Origin: an uncultured Cetobacterium sp.
GTDB taxonomy: Bacteria; Fusobacteriota; Fusobacteriia; Fusobacteriales; Fusobacteriaceae
Direction of reading: 5' to 3'
Length of the DNA stretch: 42,875 bases
NCBI RefSeq assembly: GCF_947072685.1
Contig: NZ_CAMTIK010000017.1
Location: 1-42,875 of the forward strand
Shown: positions 31,939 to 40,466 of the stretch, one piece after another
Numbering within the stretch: the stretch's first letter is position 1
How the letters are laid out: every line of letters starts with the position of its first letter
Notes under the pieces: model-generated
The model's input: the letters and a program-made list of their open reading frames with translations, nothing else
Databases searched by the model: none
What the model was told of the DNA's origin: nothing
Made by a program: the position numbers and the translations under genes

Positions 31939-33861
31939 ATGGAAGATACGCTACAAAAATATTTTGGCTTTACCCATTTTAGAGAAGGGCAAAAAGAGGT
32001 AATAGGTAAAATTTTAAATGATAAATCAGCTATTGCTATATTTGCAACTGGAAGTGGAAAATCTTTATGCTACCAACTTCCGGCATTGAAATTGAAAAAT
32101 ATAACCTTAGTAGTATCTCCGCTAGTAAGTTTAATGCAAGATCAATTAGATTTTTTAAATAGAAAAAATATTCCAGCCGTAAGAATAGATTCATCTCAAA
32201 CGAGAGATGAGTTTATAAAAGCTATTGAGTTAGCTAAAAAAAATCAGATTAAAATTCTGATGATCAGTCCAGAAAGATTTAAAAATGAGATTTTTAGATC
32301 TCATTTGAAGGAGATAAAAGTTGATTTGATGGTTATTGATGAAGCACATTCGATATCTGAGTGGGGACATAATTTCCGACCAGATTATTTGAAGCTACCT
32401 ATCTATAAAAAAGAGTTTAATATAAAAAACGTATTGCTACTTACTGCGACAGCTACTCCAAAAGTTATTGAAGATATGAAAAAAGAGTTTGATATTTTAG
32501 AAGAAGATGTTATCATAACAGGATTTTATAGAAGCAATTTGGAACTTAATGTAGAAGGAGTAGAGAACTATTTAAAGGATAAAAAACTATTGAAAGAGTT
32601 GGAGTTAAAAAAGCACGAGTCTACAATTGTATATGTGACACAACAAAAAACAGCGGATAGATTATCTAATTTTCTAAGCAGTAATGGTTTTATTTCAGAG
32701 TCTTATCATGCTGGTAAAAATAGTGGTCAAAGAGAGAATATTCAAAATAAATTTATGTGTGGAGAGACAAAGATTATTGTTGCTACAATAGCTTTTGGAA
32801 TGGGAATTGATAAGAGTGATATAAGAAATGTAATACATTATAACCTTCCGAAATCTTTAGAGAATTATGCTCAAGAGATTGGGAGGGCAGGAAGAGATGG
32901 GGAAAAATCTTTCTGTAAAGTACTTGCTACCAAAGAGGATTTAGCAATACTTAAAAACTTTATATATGGAGATTTTATTGAAAAAAATACTTTGAAAAAG
33001 TTTTTGATAGATTTAGAAAAAACTGAGGGAGATCTATTTGAACTGAGTGAATATCATGCAAGTCGGGATTATAATATAAAGGTGTTGCCATTAAAAACGC
33101 TCATGGTATATTTAGAGATGAATAATATTTTAATGCCGGTGTCATATTCATTTAAAAAATTACAGATAAAGTTTTTAGAGCAGGATGAAATTATAAAAAA
33201 TGTCCTTGAAAGTAAAATATCTAAAGAGATAGTTGAACATTTTTTTAAATCTTTAGATAGAAAAAAAGTTTGGAGTTATTTAGAAGTTGATGGCTTTGAG
33301 AATAAGGATTTAAGAATAAGAAAAAGCGATTTGACTGAGATTATAAAAATTTTAGAGAAAACTGAAATAATAGAATATAGGGTAAAAGAAACATATCAAT
33401 TATTTAGGATAATAAATAGACCGTCAGAGGTGGAGTTGATACTTGAAACAATTTATGACCTATTTATAAACAATGTGAAAAAAGAGATTGAAAGATTTGA
33501 TAAAATGATTGATTTTTTTGAGAGTACAGATTGTTTGAGCATGAAACTATCATCTCATTTTGGAGAGACAAACAAAATTCAAAAGTGTGGGCATTGTTCA
33601 GTTTGTAAAGGAGAACCTATAAAAATACCAGAGATTGATTCTAAAGAACTTTTAGAATTAGAAAAACTGGACTTTGAAGAGTTGTCATATCTAAAAGACT
33701 TGATGGGAGAGTTTTGGAGTTTAATAGGAGTTATTAAATATTTGAGTGGGATAAATACTCCAAAATTTGGAAATAAAGGGAATGATCCATATTTTGGAAA
33801 ATTTGAAAATATAGAATTCAATACAATATATAAAGTTTTAAAATCAAAAATAAAAAAATAA
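31939..33861 (+). CDS. recQ: RecQ family ATP-dependent DNA helicase
   Basis: This 640-residue protein has the Q-motif region FGFTHFREGQKEVI, Walker A FATGSGKSLCYQLP with K41, SPLVSLMQDQ, and the Walker B box DEAH at residues 134-137. TATATP and the C-lobe motifs YHAGKNSGQRENIQ, ATIAFGMGIDKSD and IGRAGRDG follow. A RecQ zinc-binding site with four Cys (DCLSMKL, KCGHCSVC) lies near 530-555. It unwinds DNA in recombination and repair. No clear HRDC domain is seen in the last 90 residues. It starts after AAAAGGGAG and has its own promoter and terminator. Confidence 0.92.
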   Translation: MEDTLQKYFGFTHFREGQKEVIGKILNDKSAIAIFATGSGKSLCYQLPALKLKNITLVVSPLVSLMQDQLDFLNRKNIPAVRIDSSQTRDEFIKAIELAKKNQIKILMISPERFKNEIFRSHLKEIKVDLMVIDEAHSISEWGHNFRPDYLKLPIYKKEFNIKNVLLLTATATPKVIEDMKKEFDILEEDVIITGFYRSNLELNVEGVENYLKDKKLLKELELKKHESTIVYVTQQKTADRLSNFLSSNGFISESYHAGKNSGQRENIQNKFMCGETKIIVATIAFGMGIDKSDIRNVIHYNLPKSLENYAQEIGRAGRDGEKSFCKVLATKEDLAILKNFIYGDFIEKNTLKKFLIDLEKTEGDLFELSEYHASRDYNIKVLPLKTLMVYLEMNNILMPVSYSFKKLQIKFLEQDEIIKNVLESKISKEIVEHFFKSLDRKKVWSYLEVDGFENKDLRIRKSDLTEIIKILEKTEIIEYRVKETYQLFRIINRPSEVELILETIYDLFINNVKKEIERFDKMIDFFESTDCLSMKLSSHFGETNKIQKCGHCSVCKGEPIKIPEIDSKELLELEKLDFEELSYLKDLMGEFWSLIGVIKYLSGINTPKFGNKGNDPYFGKFENIEFNTIYKVLKSKIKK

Positions 33862-33879
33862 AATTGATTATATCAAAAG

Positions 33880-33922
33880 TATCTAGATAGAATATTAATA
33901 TATTTTATCTAGATATTTTTTT
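33880..33922 (+). terminator. Terminator of the recQ gene
   Basis: TATCTAGATA (33880-33889) pairs with its copy at 33906-33915, and the pairing extends inwards to a 4-base loop, giving 16 pairs with one G-T. A T-run to 33922 follows. It lies 18 bases after the stop codon. Confidence 0.85.
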
Positions 33923-33931
33923 ATAAAAAAT

Positions 33932-33960
33932 TTGACAAGATATTTTTTTTGATGTATATT
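33932..33960 (+). promoter_or_regulatory. Promoter of the GH4/GH38 sugar locus
   Basis: TTGACA (33932-33937) and TATATT (33955-33960) are separated by 17 bases, a near-perfect consensus. A palindromic operator follows directly after the -10. Confidence 0.85.
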
Positions 33961-33961
33961 T

Positions 33962-33975
33962 GTTGTATATACAAC
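33962..33975. promoter_or_regulatory. Palindromic operator, likely for the GntR/UTRA regulator
   Basis: GTTGTATATACAAC is a perfect 14-base palindrome starting 2 bases after the -10, covering the predicted transcription start. Its TTGTATATACAA core resembles operators of TreR-like members of the GntR/HutC (UTRA) family. Such a regulator is encoded at the end of this locus (40467-41195). A half site TATACAA follows at 33977-33983. Confidence 0.7.
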
Positions 33976-34001
33976 TATACAAATTTTGAGGGGTGAGTTT
34001 T

Positions 34002-35330
34002 ATGAATAAAAAGGAGTTTACTATAACGATTGCAGGTGGTGGAAGTACTTGGACACCAGGTCTTTTAAAGGCTCTTTGTAAAAGAAAAGGGACTTTTCCA
34101 CTAAAGAGAGTTGTGCTTTTTGATAACAATACAGAAAGACAAGCGGTTATCGGAGAATTTGCAAAAGTTCTTTTTAAAGAGGAATATCCAACAGTGGATT
34201 TCGAATATACAACATCTCCAGAGGTAGCCTTTACAGGAACAGATTTTATATTTTGTCAAATCAGAACTGGTGGATATAAAATGAGAGAGCTAGATGAAAA
34301 AATTCCTTTAAGTCTTGGAGCTATTGGACAGGAAACTTGTGGTCCAGGTGGTTTTGCCTATGGTATGAGATCTATTGGAGATATGATAAAACTTATAGAA
34401 GAGGTAAGAAAGTATGCTCCAGATGCTTGGTTTTTAAATTATACAAACCCAGCTGCTATCGTGGCAGATGCACTTAAAAAAGCTTTTCCAAATGATAATA
34501 AAATTTTAAATATCTGTGATCAACCAATAAACCTTCTTAGATCATACGGTAGACTTTTAGGAATGGATTCAACTGAGTTTGAACCTGTTTATTTTGGCTT
34601 AAATCACTTTGGATGGTTCACAAATATATATGATAAAAATGGAGTGGATTTAGTTCCTAAATTAAAGGATATAACTTTAAATTCTGGATTTAAACCAGCT
34701 GATGCCGAGCAAAGAGATCAGTCTTGGCTTGACACATATGCAATGGTAAGAGATATGCTGGTTGATTTTCCTGACTATATGCCAAATACATATTTACAAT
34801 ATTACTACTATCCAGAGTATAAAAAGTCAAAGCTTAATCCAGAGTACACTAGAGCTAACGAAGTTATGAATGGAAGAGAAAAAAGGGTATTTGAAGAGTG
34901 TAAAGAGATTGCTACAAGAGGAAGTATGGGAGAATCCAATGTAGTTCATAACGATGCTCACGGAGAGATGATTGTTGAAGTTGCTGAATCTATCGCCTTC
35001 AATGAAAATAAAGTCTATATAGTAATAGTTCAAAATAATGGATTAATCTCTAACTTAGATGATGATGTAATGGTTGAAGTAGCAGCTAATTTAGGTATTA
35101 ATGGCCCTAGAGCATTTGGAGTAGGAAAGATTGGAACATTCTACAAAGGACTTATAGAACAACAATTTGCTTATGAAAGATTAACAGTTGAAGCATGGTT
35201 TGAAGGATCGTATTCTAAAGCACTTCAAGCACTAACATTGAATAGAACAATAGTTGATGCTAAAAAAGCTAGAAGGATTTTAGACGAATTAATTAAAGCA
35301 AATAAGGATTATTGGCCAACATTAAAATAA
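34002..35330 (+). CDS. GH4 6-phospho-alpha-glucosidase
   Basis: This NAD+- and Mn2+-dependent GH4 enzyme is predicted to split phosphorylated alpha-glucosides after PTS import. The start ATG 34002 (442 residues) is preferred to an in-frame GTG at 33993, which lies inside the ribosome binding site GAGGGGTGAG. Landmarks are the NAD loop IAGGGSTWTPGLL at residues 8-20, GQETCGPGGFAYGMRSI, NYTNPAAIV, the metal ligands C172 in NICDQP and H202 in GLNHFGW, and RANEVMNGREKRVF. These positions agree with the known Cys and His ligands of GlvA-type enzymes. The alpha preference is inferred from similarity to GlvA/MalH; the natural substrate is unknown. Confidence 0.9.
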   Translation: MNKKEFTITIAGGGSTWTPGLLKALCKRKGTFPLKRVVLFDNNTERQAVIGEFAKVLFKEEYPTVDFEYTTSPEVAFTGTDFIFCQIRTGGYKMRELDEKIPLSLGAIGQETCGPGGFAYGMRSIGDMIKLIEEVRKYAPDAWFLNYTNPAAIVADALKKAFPNDNKILNICDQPINLLRSYGRLLGMDSTEFEPVYFGLNHFGWFTNIYDKNGVDLVPKLKDITLNSGFKPADAEQRDQSWLDTYAMVRDMLVDFPDYMPNTYLQYYYYPEYKKSKLNPEYTRANEVMNGREKRVFEECKEIATRGSMGESNVVHNDAHGEMIVEVAESIAFNENKVYIVIVQNNGLISNLDDDVMVEVAANLGINGPRAFGVGKIGTFYKGLIEQQFAYERLTVEAWFEGSYSKALQALTLNRTIVDAKKARRILDELIKANKDYWPTLK

Positions 35331-35353
35331 TATGTTAATATTTAATTAACATA
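35331..35353. repeat. Inverted repeat between GH4 and RpiR genes
   Basis: TATGTTAAT (35331-35339) and ATTAACATA (35345-35353) form 9-base arms with a 5-base spacer. It begins at the base after the GH4 stop codon and lies 20 bases before the RpiR start. It could be an operator or an mRNA-end hairpin; no T-run follows. Confidence 0.5.
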
Positions 35354-35373
35354 AAAGTAAAAGGGTGGTTTCA

Positions 35374-36090
35374 ATGGAGTATAAAGTTATAAATCTATTA
35401 CAAACAAGAGAATTAAAAGCAAAATTTACTAAAAGTGAGGAGAGCATTTTAGATTTTATCGAAAAAAACTTCAATAAGATTCCTAAATACTCTGTAATTA
35501 AACTATGTACAGAAGCTTATGCCTCTCAAGCAAGTGTAAATAGAGTTTGTAAAAAACTTGGATTTAAGGGGTTTAGTGAATTGAAATACTCCATTGAGCA
35601 GGATTTAGAAAAGATGGAAAGTTCAAAAAGTCTAAGTATGAACAATACATTTTTTTATATAAAAAATATAAATTTTCAAGATGTTCAGGGAATAGCAGAA
35701 ATAATAAAAGAAAATCGGAAAATATTGATATATGGACTAGGAGCTTCTCAGATAACAGCTTCATATTTTCAAAGACAGTTACTATATCTAGGATTTCAAA
35801 CTATTGTGGTGAGTGAGGAAAGAATGATAGAACAGTTTGATGATTTTATACTTTTTATTTTATCGAGCTCAGGAGAAACTTTAAGAGTTAAACATGTAGC
35901 TAAAAAATTTAAAGAAAGTGGAAAAACTGTCATAGCTATAACAAAAGCTGAAAGTTCACTCGATGAACTGTGTGATTTTACCTTTACCCATAATATTTCA
36001 ATAGATAAATTAGACGCTATATCTCGGGAACAACAGCTACATATGATAATTATGGTTAATGAGTTAATAAATAGAATTCAAAACGGATAA
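35374..36090 (+). CDS. RpiR/MurR family transcriptional regulator
   Basis: This 238-residue regulator has an N-terminal RpiR helix-turn-helix (about residues 10-80, with ASQASVNRVCKKLGFKGFSELK) and a C-terminal SIS domain (ILIYGLGASQITASYFQRQLL, LSSSGETLRVKHVAKK) that binds phosphosugars. The start ATG 35374 follows AAGGGTGG; an in-frame GTG 9 bases upstream overlaps that site and is rejected. It lies between the two glycosidase genes on the same strand. Its operator may be the inverted repeat at 35331-35353 or the palindrome at 36085-36096. Activator or repressor action cannot be read from sequence. Confidence 0.92.
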   Translation: MEYKVINLLQTRELKAKFTKSEESILDFIEKNFNKIPKYSVIKLCTEAYASQASVNRVCKKLGFKGFSELKYSIEQDLEKMESSKSLSMNNTFFYIKNINFQDVQGIAEIIKENRKILIYGLGASQITASYFQRQLLYLGFQTIVVSEERMIEQFDDFILFILSSSGETLRVKHVAKKFKESGKTVIAITKAESSLDELCDFTFTHNISIDKLDAISREQQLHMIIMVNELINRIQNG

Positions 36091-36096
36091 TTATCC
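36085..36096. repeat. Short perfect palindrome at the RpiR stop codon
   Basis: GGATAATTATCC is a perfect 12-base palindrome that includes the RpiR stop codon (36088-36090). It lies 36 bases upstream of a TATAAT (36132-36137) that may be a -10 for the GH38 gene, so it could be an operator. Short AT-rich palindromes do occur by chance. Confidence 0.35.
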
Positions 36097-36168
36097 ATAA
36101 AATAGGATTACAATATTTTGTTCTATTAGATTATAATAGTTTTAAAAAAAGAACAAAGAGGTAATTAA

Positions 36169-38733
36169 ATGAGTAGAGATATAAAGTTATTGATGCATAC
36201 GCATTGGGATAGAGAATGGTATTTTACAAAAGCTGAAACACAGGTACTTCTGAGAAATCACATGTTTGAAGTTATTGAATTTTTAGAAAAAAATGAGGAT
36301 ATAATCTATATTTTAGATGGTCAAAGCATAATGCTTGATGATTTTATAGAATTCGCTCCAAAATGGAGAGAGAGAACAGAAGATTTAGTGAAAAAAGGGG
36401 CACTTAGAGTGGGCCCTTGGTACACTCAAACAGACCTACTGCTAGTACATGGAGAATCTATTATTAGAAATCTATACTATGGTATAAAAAAAGCTAGTGA
36501 GTATGGAGATGTGATGAACGTAGGATATGCACCAGATACTTTTGGTCATTCAGCTCAAATGCCACAGATATATTCTCAATTCGGAATAGATAGTACTTTT
36601 TTCTGGAGAGGTTATAGTGAACTGAAAGCTGAAAAATCAGATTTTCTTTGGAAAGGTATCGATGGAAGTGTCATATTTGGAGTTAATTTAGCTACTGGTT
36701 ATCAAGGAGCTAAATATTTAGAAAGTGATAAAGATGAGTTAAAAGTTAGAATGGATAAGATAATGAAAGTTCTGGATAAGTATTCAGCCGGAGATGCTAG
36801 ACTTATAATGAATGGTCATGACCAAATGCCAATTCAAAAAAATATCCATTCAATCATGGAAAATATAAAAGATTTTTATAGTGAAGATAATGTTTCTATC
36901 TCGGACTTTGAAAGTTATATAGAAAGTTTAAAAGGGTTAGTTTTAGAAAGTGTAGAGGGTGAATTAAATCATAGTAAACACGCAAGAATTCATAAGACTA
37001 TAACATCGACTAGAATGGATATAAAACTACTAAATACTGAGTTGGAATATAAAATTTATAATATTTTAGAGCCACTAGCTTTACTCGGAAAAGAATTAAA
37101 TATAGACTATCCACATGAGATATTTGAAAAGTGTTTAAAAGAACTTTTTGGAGCCCATGCTCATGATAGTATCGGAGGATGTAATTCTGATCTAGTAAAT
37201 AGAGATATAAAACAAAGATTGACTCAGATAAAAGAGATATTAGATACTCAAATTGAACTTTATATGAGACTTATATCTTTAGCTTCTACTAATGAAGACA
37301 GAGATATAATAACTCTTTATAACTATTTGCCATACAAAAGATACAATGAAAAAGTTGAAATTGAATTTATTACAAGGACTAGTGATTTTAAGATTTTTAA
37401 TGGAGATAAAGAAATAAAATATTTGCTATTAAATCAAGAGATTGTCGATGCAGGTCTTATAGATAGACAAGTGGCTGCAAGACTTTTAGACATTAAAGTT
37501 TTCAAAAGTAAGATTACCTTTATAATAGATGAAATTGATGGGTTAGCAGTTAAATATTTAAACTATAAAGATGGCGACGACCACTCATTGAAGTTTGAGA
37601 AAAAATCTGATACATATATAGAAAATTCTTTCTATAAAATATCTGTAGAAAATAACAAACTTAATCTTTTGATAAAAGATGAAAAAAGGGTTGTCGAAAA
37701 TGTATTCTATATTGAAACTAGTGGAGATGCAGGGGATAGTTACGATTATTCACCTCCTCATAAAGATTTAGTTTTAGATTCTAAGGATGTAAAAATAGAA
37801 AATTGTGAAGTTTTAAAATCAAATATTCAATCTATTTTAAACTATGATTTAGTATACAATCTTCCTAAAAATCAAGATTCAAGAGATTTAAAAGTTTTAG
37901 ATGGCGAGGTTAGATTTAATGTAAGCATCTCTTTAGAGAAAGAAGATGTAGCAAAATTAGATATAGATTGTACAAACTACCTAGAAGATACAAGGTTTAG
38001 AGCTGTTTTAAATACAGAGATTTTAACAGAAACAGTGGAATCTGATTCACATCTTTGCGTAGTTGAAAAACCAGTATATTTAAAAAAAGAATTAAATATT
38101 TGGGAAGATGATAAATGGGCGGAGAAACCAGTATCCATTGAAACTTTCAACTCATACGTATCACTTAAAAATGAAGAAAAAGAAGCGACAATGTTCTCAT
38201 ATGGATTAAAAGAGTATGAGGTTGTAGATAAAAAAATATTTATAACTCTATTCAGAACTTTCTCACATCTAGGGAAGAGAGAACTTATAAATAGACCTGG
38301 AAGACCTTCTGGAATAGAAATTGAAACTCCAGATAATCAGTTATTTAAAGAAAAGTTTAATTTTAAATTAGGATTTACTTTTATAAAGACTGATAAAAAT
38401 AATAGTGAGAAAGCAAAAGAGTTTTTAACTCCAGTAATGGGATATCAATTAAAAGAATTTAATAGATTCAATATCAATATTCCAAACGTTAGAAAAAATA
38501 TAACTACTAATTTAGAGTTAAAACTAAACGGGTGTGTATTAAGTACAATAAAAGAGAGTGAAAAAACTGGTGAAACATTTATAAGAGTGTTCAATCCAAC
38601 AAAAGAAAAAGTAGAATTATTATTTAACGAGGGAGTTTTCTTAAGCAATATGTTTGAGGAAAAGTTAGAAACATTAAAAAAATATAAAATAAAAAGTCAG
38701 GAGATTTTAAATATATTAATTGAGAGAAAATAG
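36169..38733 (+). CDS. GH38 alpha-mannosidase (MngB-like)
   Basis: This 854-residue GH38 enzyme is near the size of MngB, which splits 6-phosphomannosylglycerate after PTS import. All key sites are visible. Zinc ligands H12 and D14 lie in MHTHWDREW, the predicted nucleophile is D123 in YAPDTFGHSAQMPQ, and NGHDQMP and the zinc His in GAHAHDSIGGCNSDLVN follow. A long beta-rich C-terminal region completes it. No signal peptide is present, so it acts in the cytoplasm, probably on PTS-imported phosphosugar. It starts after AAAGAGGTAA. The PTS gene begins 16 bases after its stop. The substrate may differ from mannosylglycerate because the PTS here is of another family. Confidence 0.92.
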   Translation: MSRDIKLLMHTHWDREWYFTKAETQVLLRNHMFEVIEFLEKNEDIIYILDGQSIMLDDFIEFAPKWRERTEDLVKKGALRVGPWYTQTDLLLVHGESIIRNLYYGIKKASEYGDVMNVGYAPDTFGHSAQMPQIYSQFGIDSTFFWRGYSELKAEKSDFLWKGIDGSVIFGVNLATGYQGAKYLESDKDELKVRMDKIMKVLDKYSAGDARLIMNGHDQMPIQKNIHSIMENIKDFYSEDNVSISDFESYIESLKGLVLESVEGELNHSKHARIHKTITSTRMDIKLLNTELEYKIYNILEPLALLGKELNIDYPHEIFEKCLKELFGAHAHDSIGGCNSDLVNRDIKQRLTQIKEILDTQIELYMRLISLASTNEDRDIITLYNYLPYKRYNEKVEIEFITRTSDFKIFNGDKEIKYLLLNQEIVDAGLIDRQVAARLLDIKVFKSKITFIIDEIDGLAVKYLNYKDGDDHSLKFEKKSDTYIENSFYKISVENNKLNLLIKDEKRVVENVFYIETSGDAGDSYDYSPPHKDLVLDSKDVKIENCEVLKSNIQSILNYDLVYNLPKNQDSRDLKVLDGEVRFNVSISLEKEDVAKLDIDCTNYLEDTRFRAVLNTEILTETVESDSHLCVVEKPVYLKKELNIWEDDKWAEKPVSIETFNSYVSLKNEEKEATMFSYGLKEYEVVDKKIFITLFRTFSHLGKRELINRPGRPSGIEIETPDNQLFKEKFNFKLGFTFIKTDKNNSEKAKEFLTPVMGYQLKEFNRFNINIPNVRKNITTNLELKLNGCVLSTIKESEKTGETFIRVFNPTKEKVELLFNEGVFLSNMFEEKLETLKKYKIKSQEILNILIERK

Positions 38734-38749
38734 CAAAAGGGGTATTAAT

Positions 38750-40366
38750 ATGCAAAATTTAAAAAAAGGTCTTCAAAGTTTTGGAAAAACATTATTATTT
38801 CCAATATCAATATTATCATTTATGGCAATATTTTTGGGATTATCAGCAGCTTTACAAAATCCAAATATAGTTCAGTTCCTACCTTTCCTTCAGGGAAGTG
38901 GAGCACAAACGTTTTTAGGGTTTATCAGAAAATTAGCTGGAATCCCATTTGGACAACTTCCACTATTATTTGCTATGGCTATTCCACTTGGAGTTGTTAA
39001 AAGAGATAAAGAAGTTGCGGTTTATTCATCAGTTGTTGGTTATATAGCCATGTTAGTTGGTATGAACTATCTTTTAGGGGTACAAGGATATAATTCATCT
39101 ACAACTAGCGTAAAATATTTGATGGATACAGTAGGCATGTCAGCAGTTGATGCAACTCTTCATAACTCACAATTTACAAATGTTCTAGGAATCTTTGTAT
39201 ATAATATGAATGTTATTGGTGGTATGATTGCCGGAATTTTGGGTGTTGTTATTCATAATAAGTTTAGACAAATAGAACTACATCCATCACTTACATTCTA
39301 TAGTGGAAAAAGATTTGTTCCTATAGCTGCAGCACTTTTTATGCCTTTAGTGGGAATGGCTTTAGTTCATATATGGCCACTTATAAATGATGCTATCATG
39401 AGTTTGGGAACAGTAATATCAAAATTTCAAATTTTTGGAGTTTTTCTATATGGATTTTTAGAAAAAGCAATAAATCCAACTGGACTTCATCATATTTTAA
39501 ACCAAGCTTTTAGATTTACAGCTCTTGGTGGAATTGAAAATGTGGCAGGACATACTCAAGTTGGTGCTTTAAATATTTATTTTGCTGAATTAGAAAATCA
39601 TGTAGTTTTCTCTCCAAGAGCCACTCAATATTTAGCTCAAGGAAAAATTTTACATATGGTCTTTGGAATGCCTGCAGTTATATTTGCAATGTATAAGTGT
39701 GCTTTACCTGAAAAAAGACAACAGCTAGTTAAATATTTTATTCCAGGATTAACAGCAGTTATTTTAACAGGAATAACTGAGCCTATAGAGTTTACTTTTA
39801 TATTTATATCACCGATGCTTTGGTTTGTTAACTCAATTCTTGCAGGACTATCATTTATGATACCAGCTATGTTTAATGTTACAATAGGAAATATTCAAGG
39901 TGGAATAATTGACTGGTTTGTATTTGGAACTTTGCAAGGAATGCAGACAAAATGGTATTTATACTTGTTCTTAGGCCCAATCTTCTTTGGACTTTACTAC
40001 TTTGCATACAGCTTTGTAATTAAAAAATTTAATGTTATGACAATGGGAAGAAGTTATAGTGATTTTGAAGAAGTTGAAGAGATTTCAAACGATGATAAAG
40101 TTTTGGGTACAGAGGACAGTAAAGTTGCTGAAAACTTAATAACTGGTCTTGGAGGAATTAAAAATATTGTTGATGTAGATAACTGTATCTCTAGACTTAG
40201 AATAGAGATACAAGATAAATCTTTAGTTAATGAAGAACTTATAAAAAAATCTAAGCCAAACGGAATTATTATTCCTGACAACAACAACGTTCATATAGTT
40301 TATGGTGGAAGAGTTACTAAAATGAGAAATCTTGTTGATGACTATATATTTTCAGCAAAAGCTTAA
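38750..40366 (+). CDS. PTS EIICB transporter, glucose/maltose superfamily
   Basis: This 538-residue protein imports and phosphorylates a sugar. Residues 1 to about 420 are the EIIC membrane domain (FGKTLLFPISILSFMAIFLGL, AIPLGVVKRDK, the GITEPIEFTFIF motif). After a charged linker, residues about 455-535 form an EIIB domain with the phosphocysteine C479 in DVDNCISRLRIEI. No EIIA domain is fused, and none is encoded nearby, so a EIIA from elsewhere must serve it. The start ATG 38750 has AAAGGGG upstream; an in-frame earlier start lies in the GH38 end. It resembles maltose/alpha-glucoside EIICB more than the fructose-family MngA. A terminator follows. Confidence 0.92.
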   Translation: MQNLKKGLQSFGKTLLFPISILSFMAIFLGLSAALQNPNIVQFLPFLQGSGAQTFLGFIRKLAGIPFGQLPLLFAMAIPLGVVKRDKEVAVYSSVVGYIAMLVGMNYLLGVQGYNSSTTSVKYLMDTVGMSAVDATLHNSQFTNVLGIFVYNMNVIGGMIAGILGVVIHNKFRQIELHPSLTFYSGKRFVPIAAALFMPLVGMALVHIWPLINDAIMSLGTVISKFQIFGVFLYGFLEKAINPTGLHHILNQAFRFTALGGIENVAGHTQVGALNIYFAELENHVVFSPRATQYLAQGKILHMVFGMPAVIFAMYKCALPEKRQQLVKYFIPGLTAVILTGITEPIEFTFIFISPMLWFVNSILAGLSFMIPAMFNVTIGNIQGGIIDWFVFGTLQGMQTKWYLYLFLGPIFFGLYYFAYSFVIKKFNVMTMGRSYSDFEEVEEISNDDKVLGTEDSKVAENLITGLGGIKNIVDVDNCISRLRIEIQDKSLVNEELIKKSKPNGIIIPDNNNVHIVYGGRVTKMRNLVDDYIFSAKA

Positions 40367-40386
40367 TACAGAATATTAAAATTTGG

Positions 40387-40418
40387 GAAGCTAGTATAAA
40401 ATGCTAGCTTCTTTTTTT
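40387..40418 (+). terminator. Terminator after the PTS gene
   Basis: GAAGCTAG (40387-40394) pairs with CTAGCTTC (40404-40411) around a 9-base loop, followed by seven T. It separates the PTS gene from the GntR gene, which therefore either has its own promoter or relies on read-through. Confidence 0.85.
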
Positions 40419-40466
40419 GAAAATATGTTAAGATATTATAAAAATATAGATTAGGAGGCTTTTATA

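Noticed and set aside
36061-36168. A separate small gene or RNA between the RpiR and GH38 genes
   Set aside because: Only a short palindrome, a TATAAT and a ribosome binding site are present. No frame with a start and site, and no structured RNA, could be supported.
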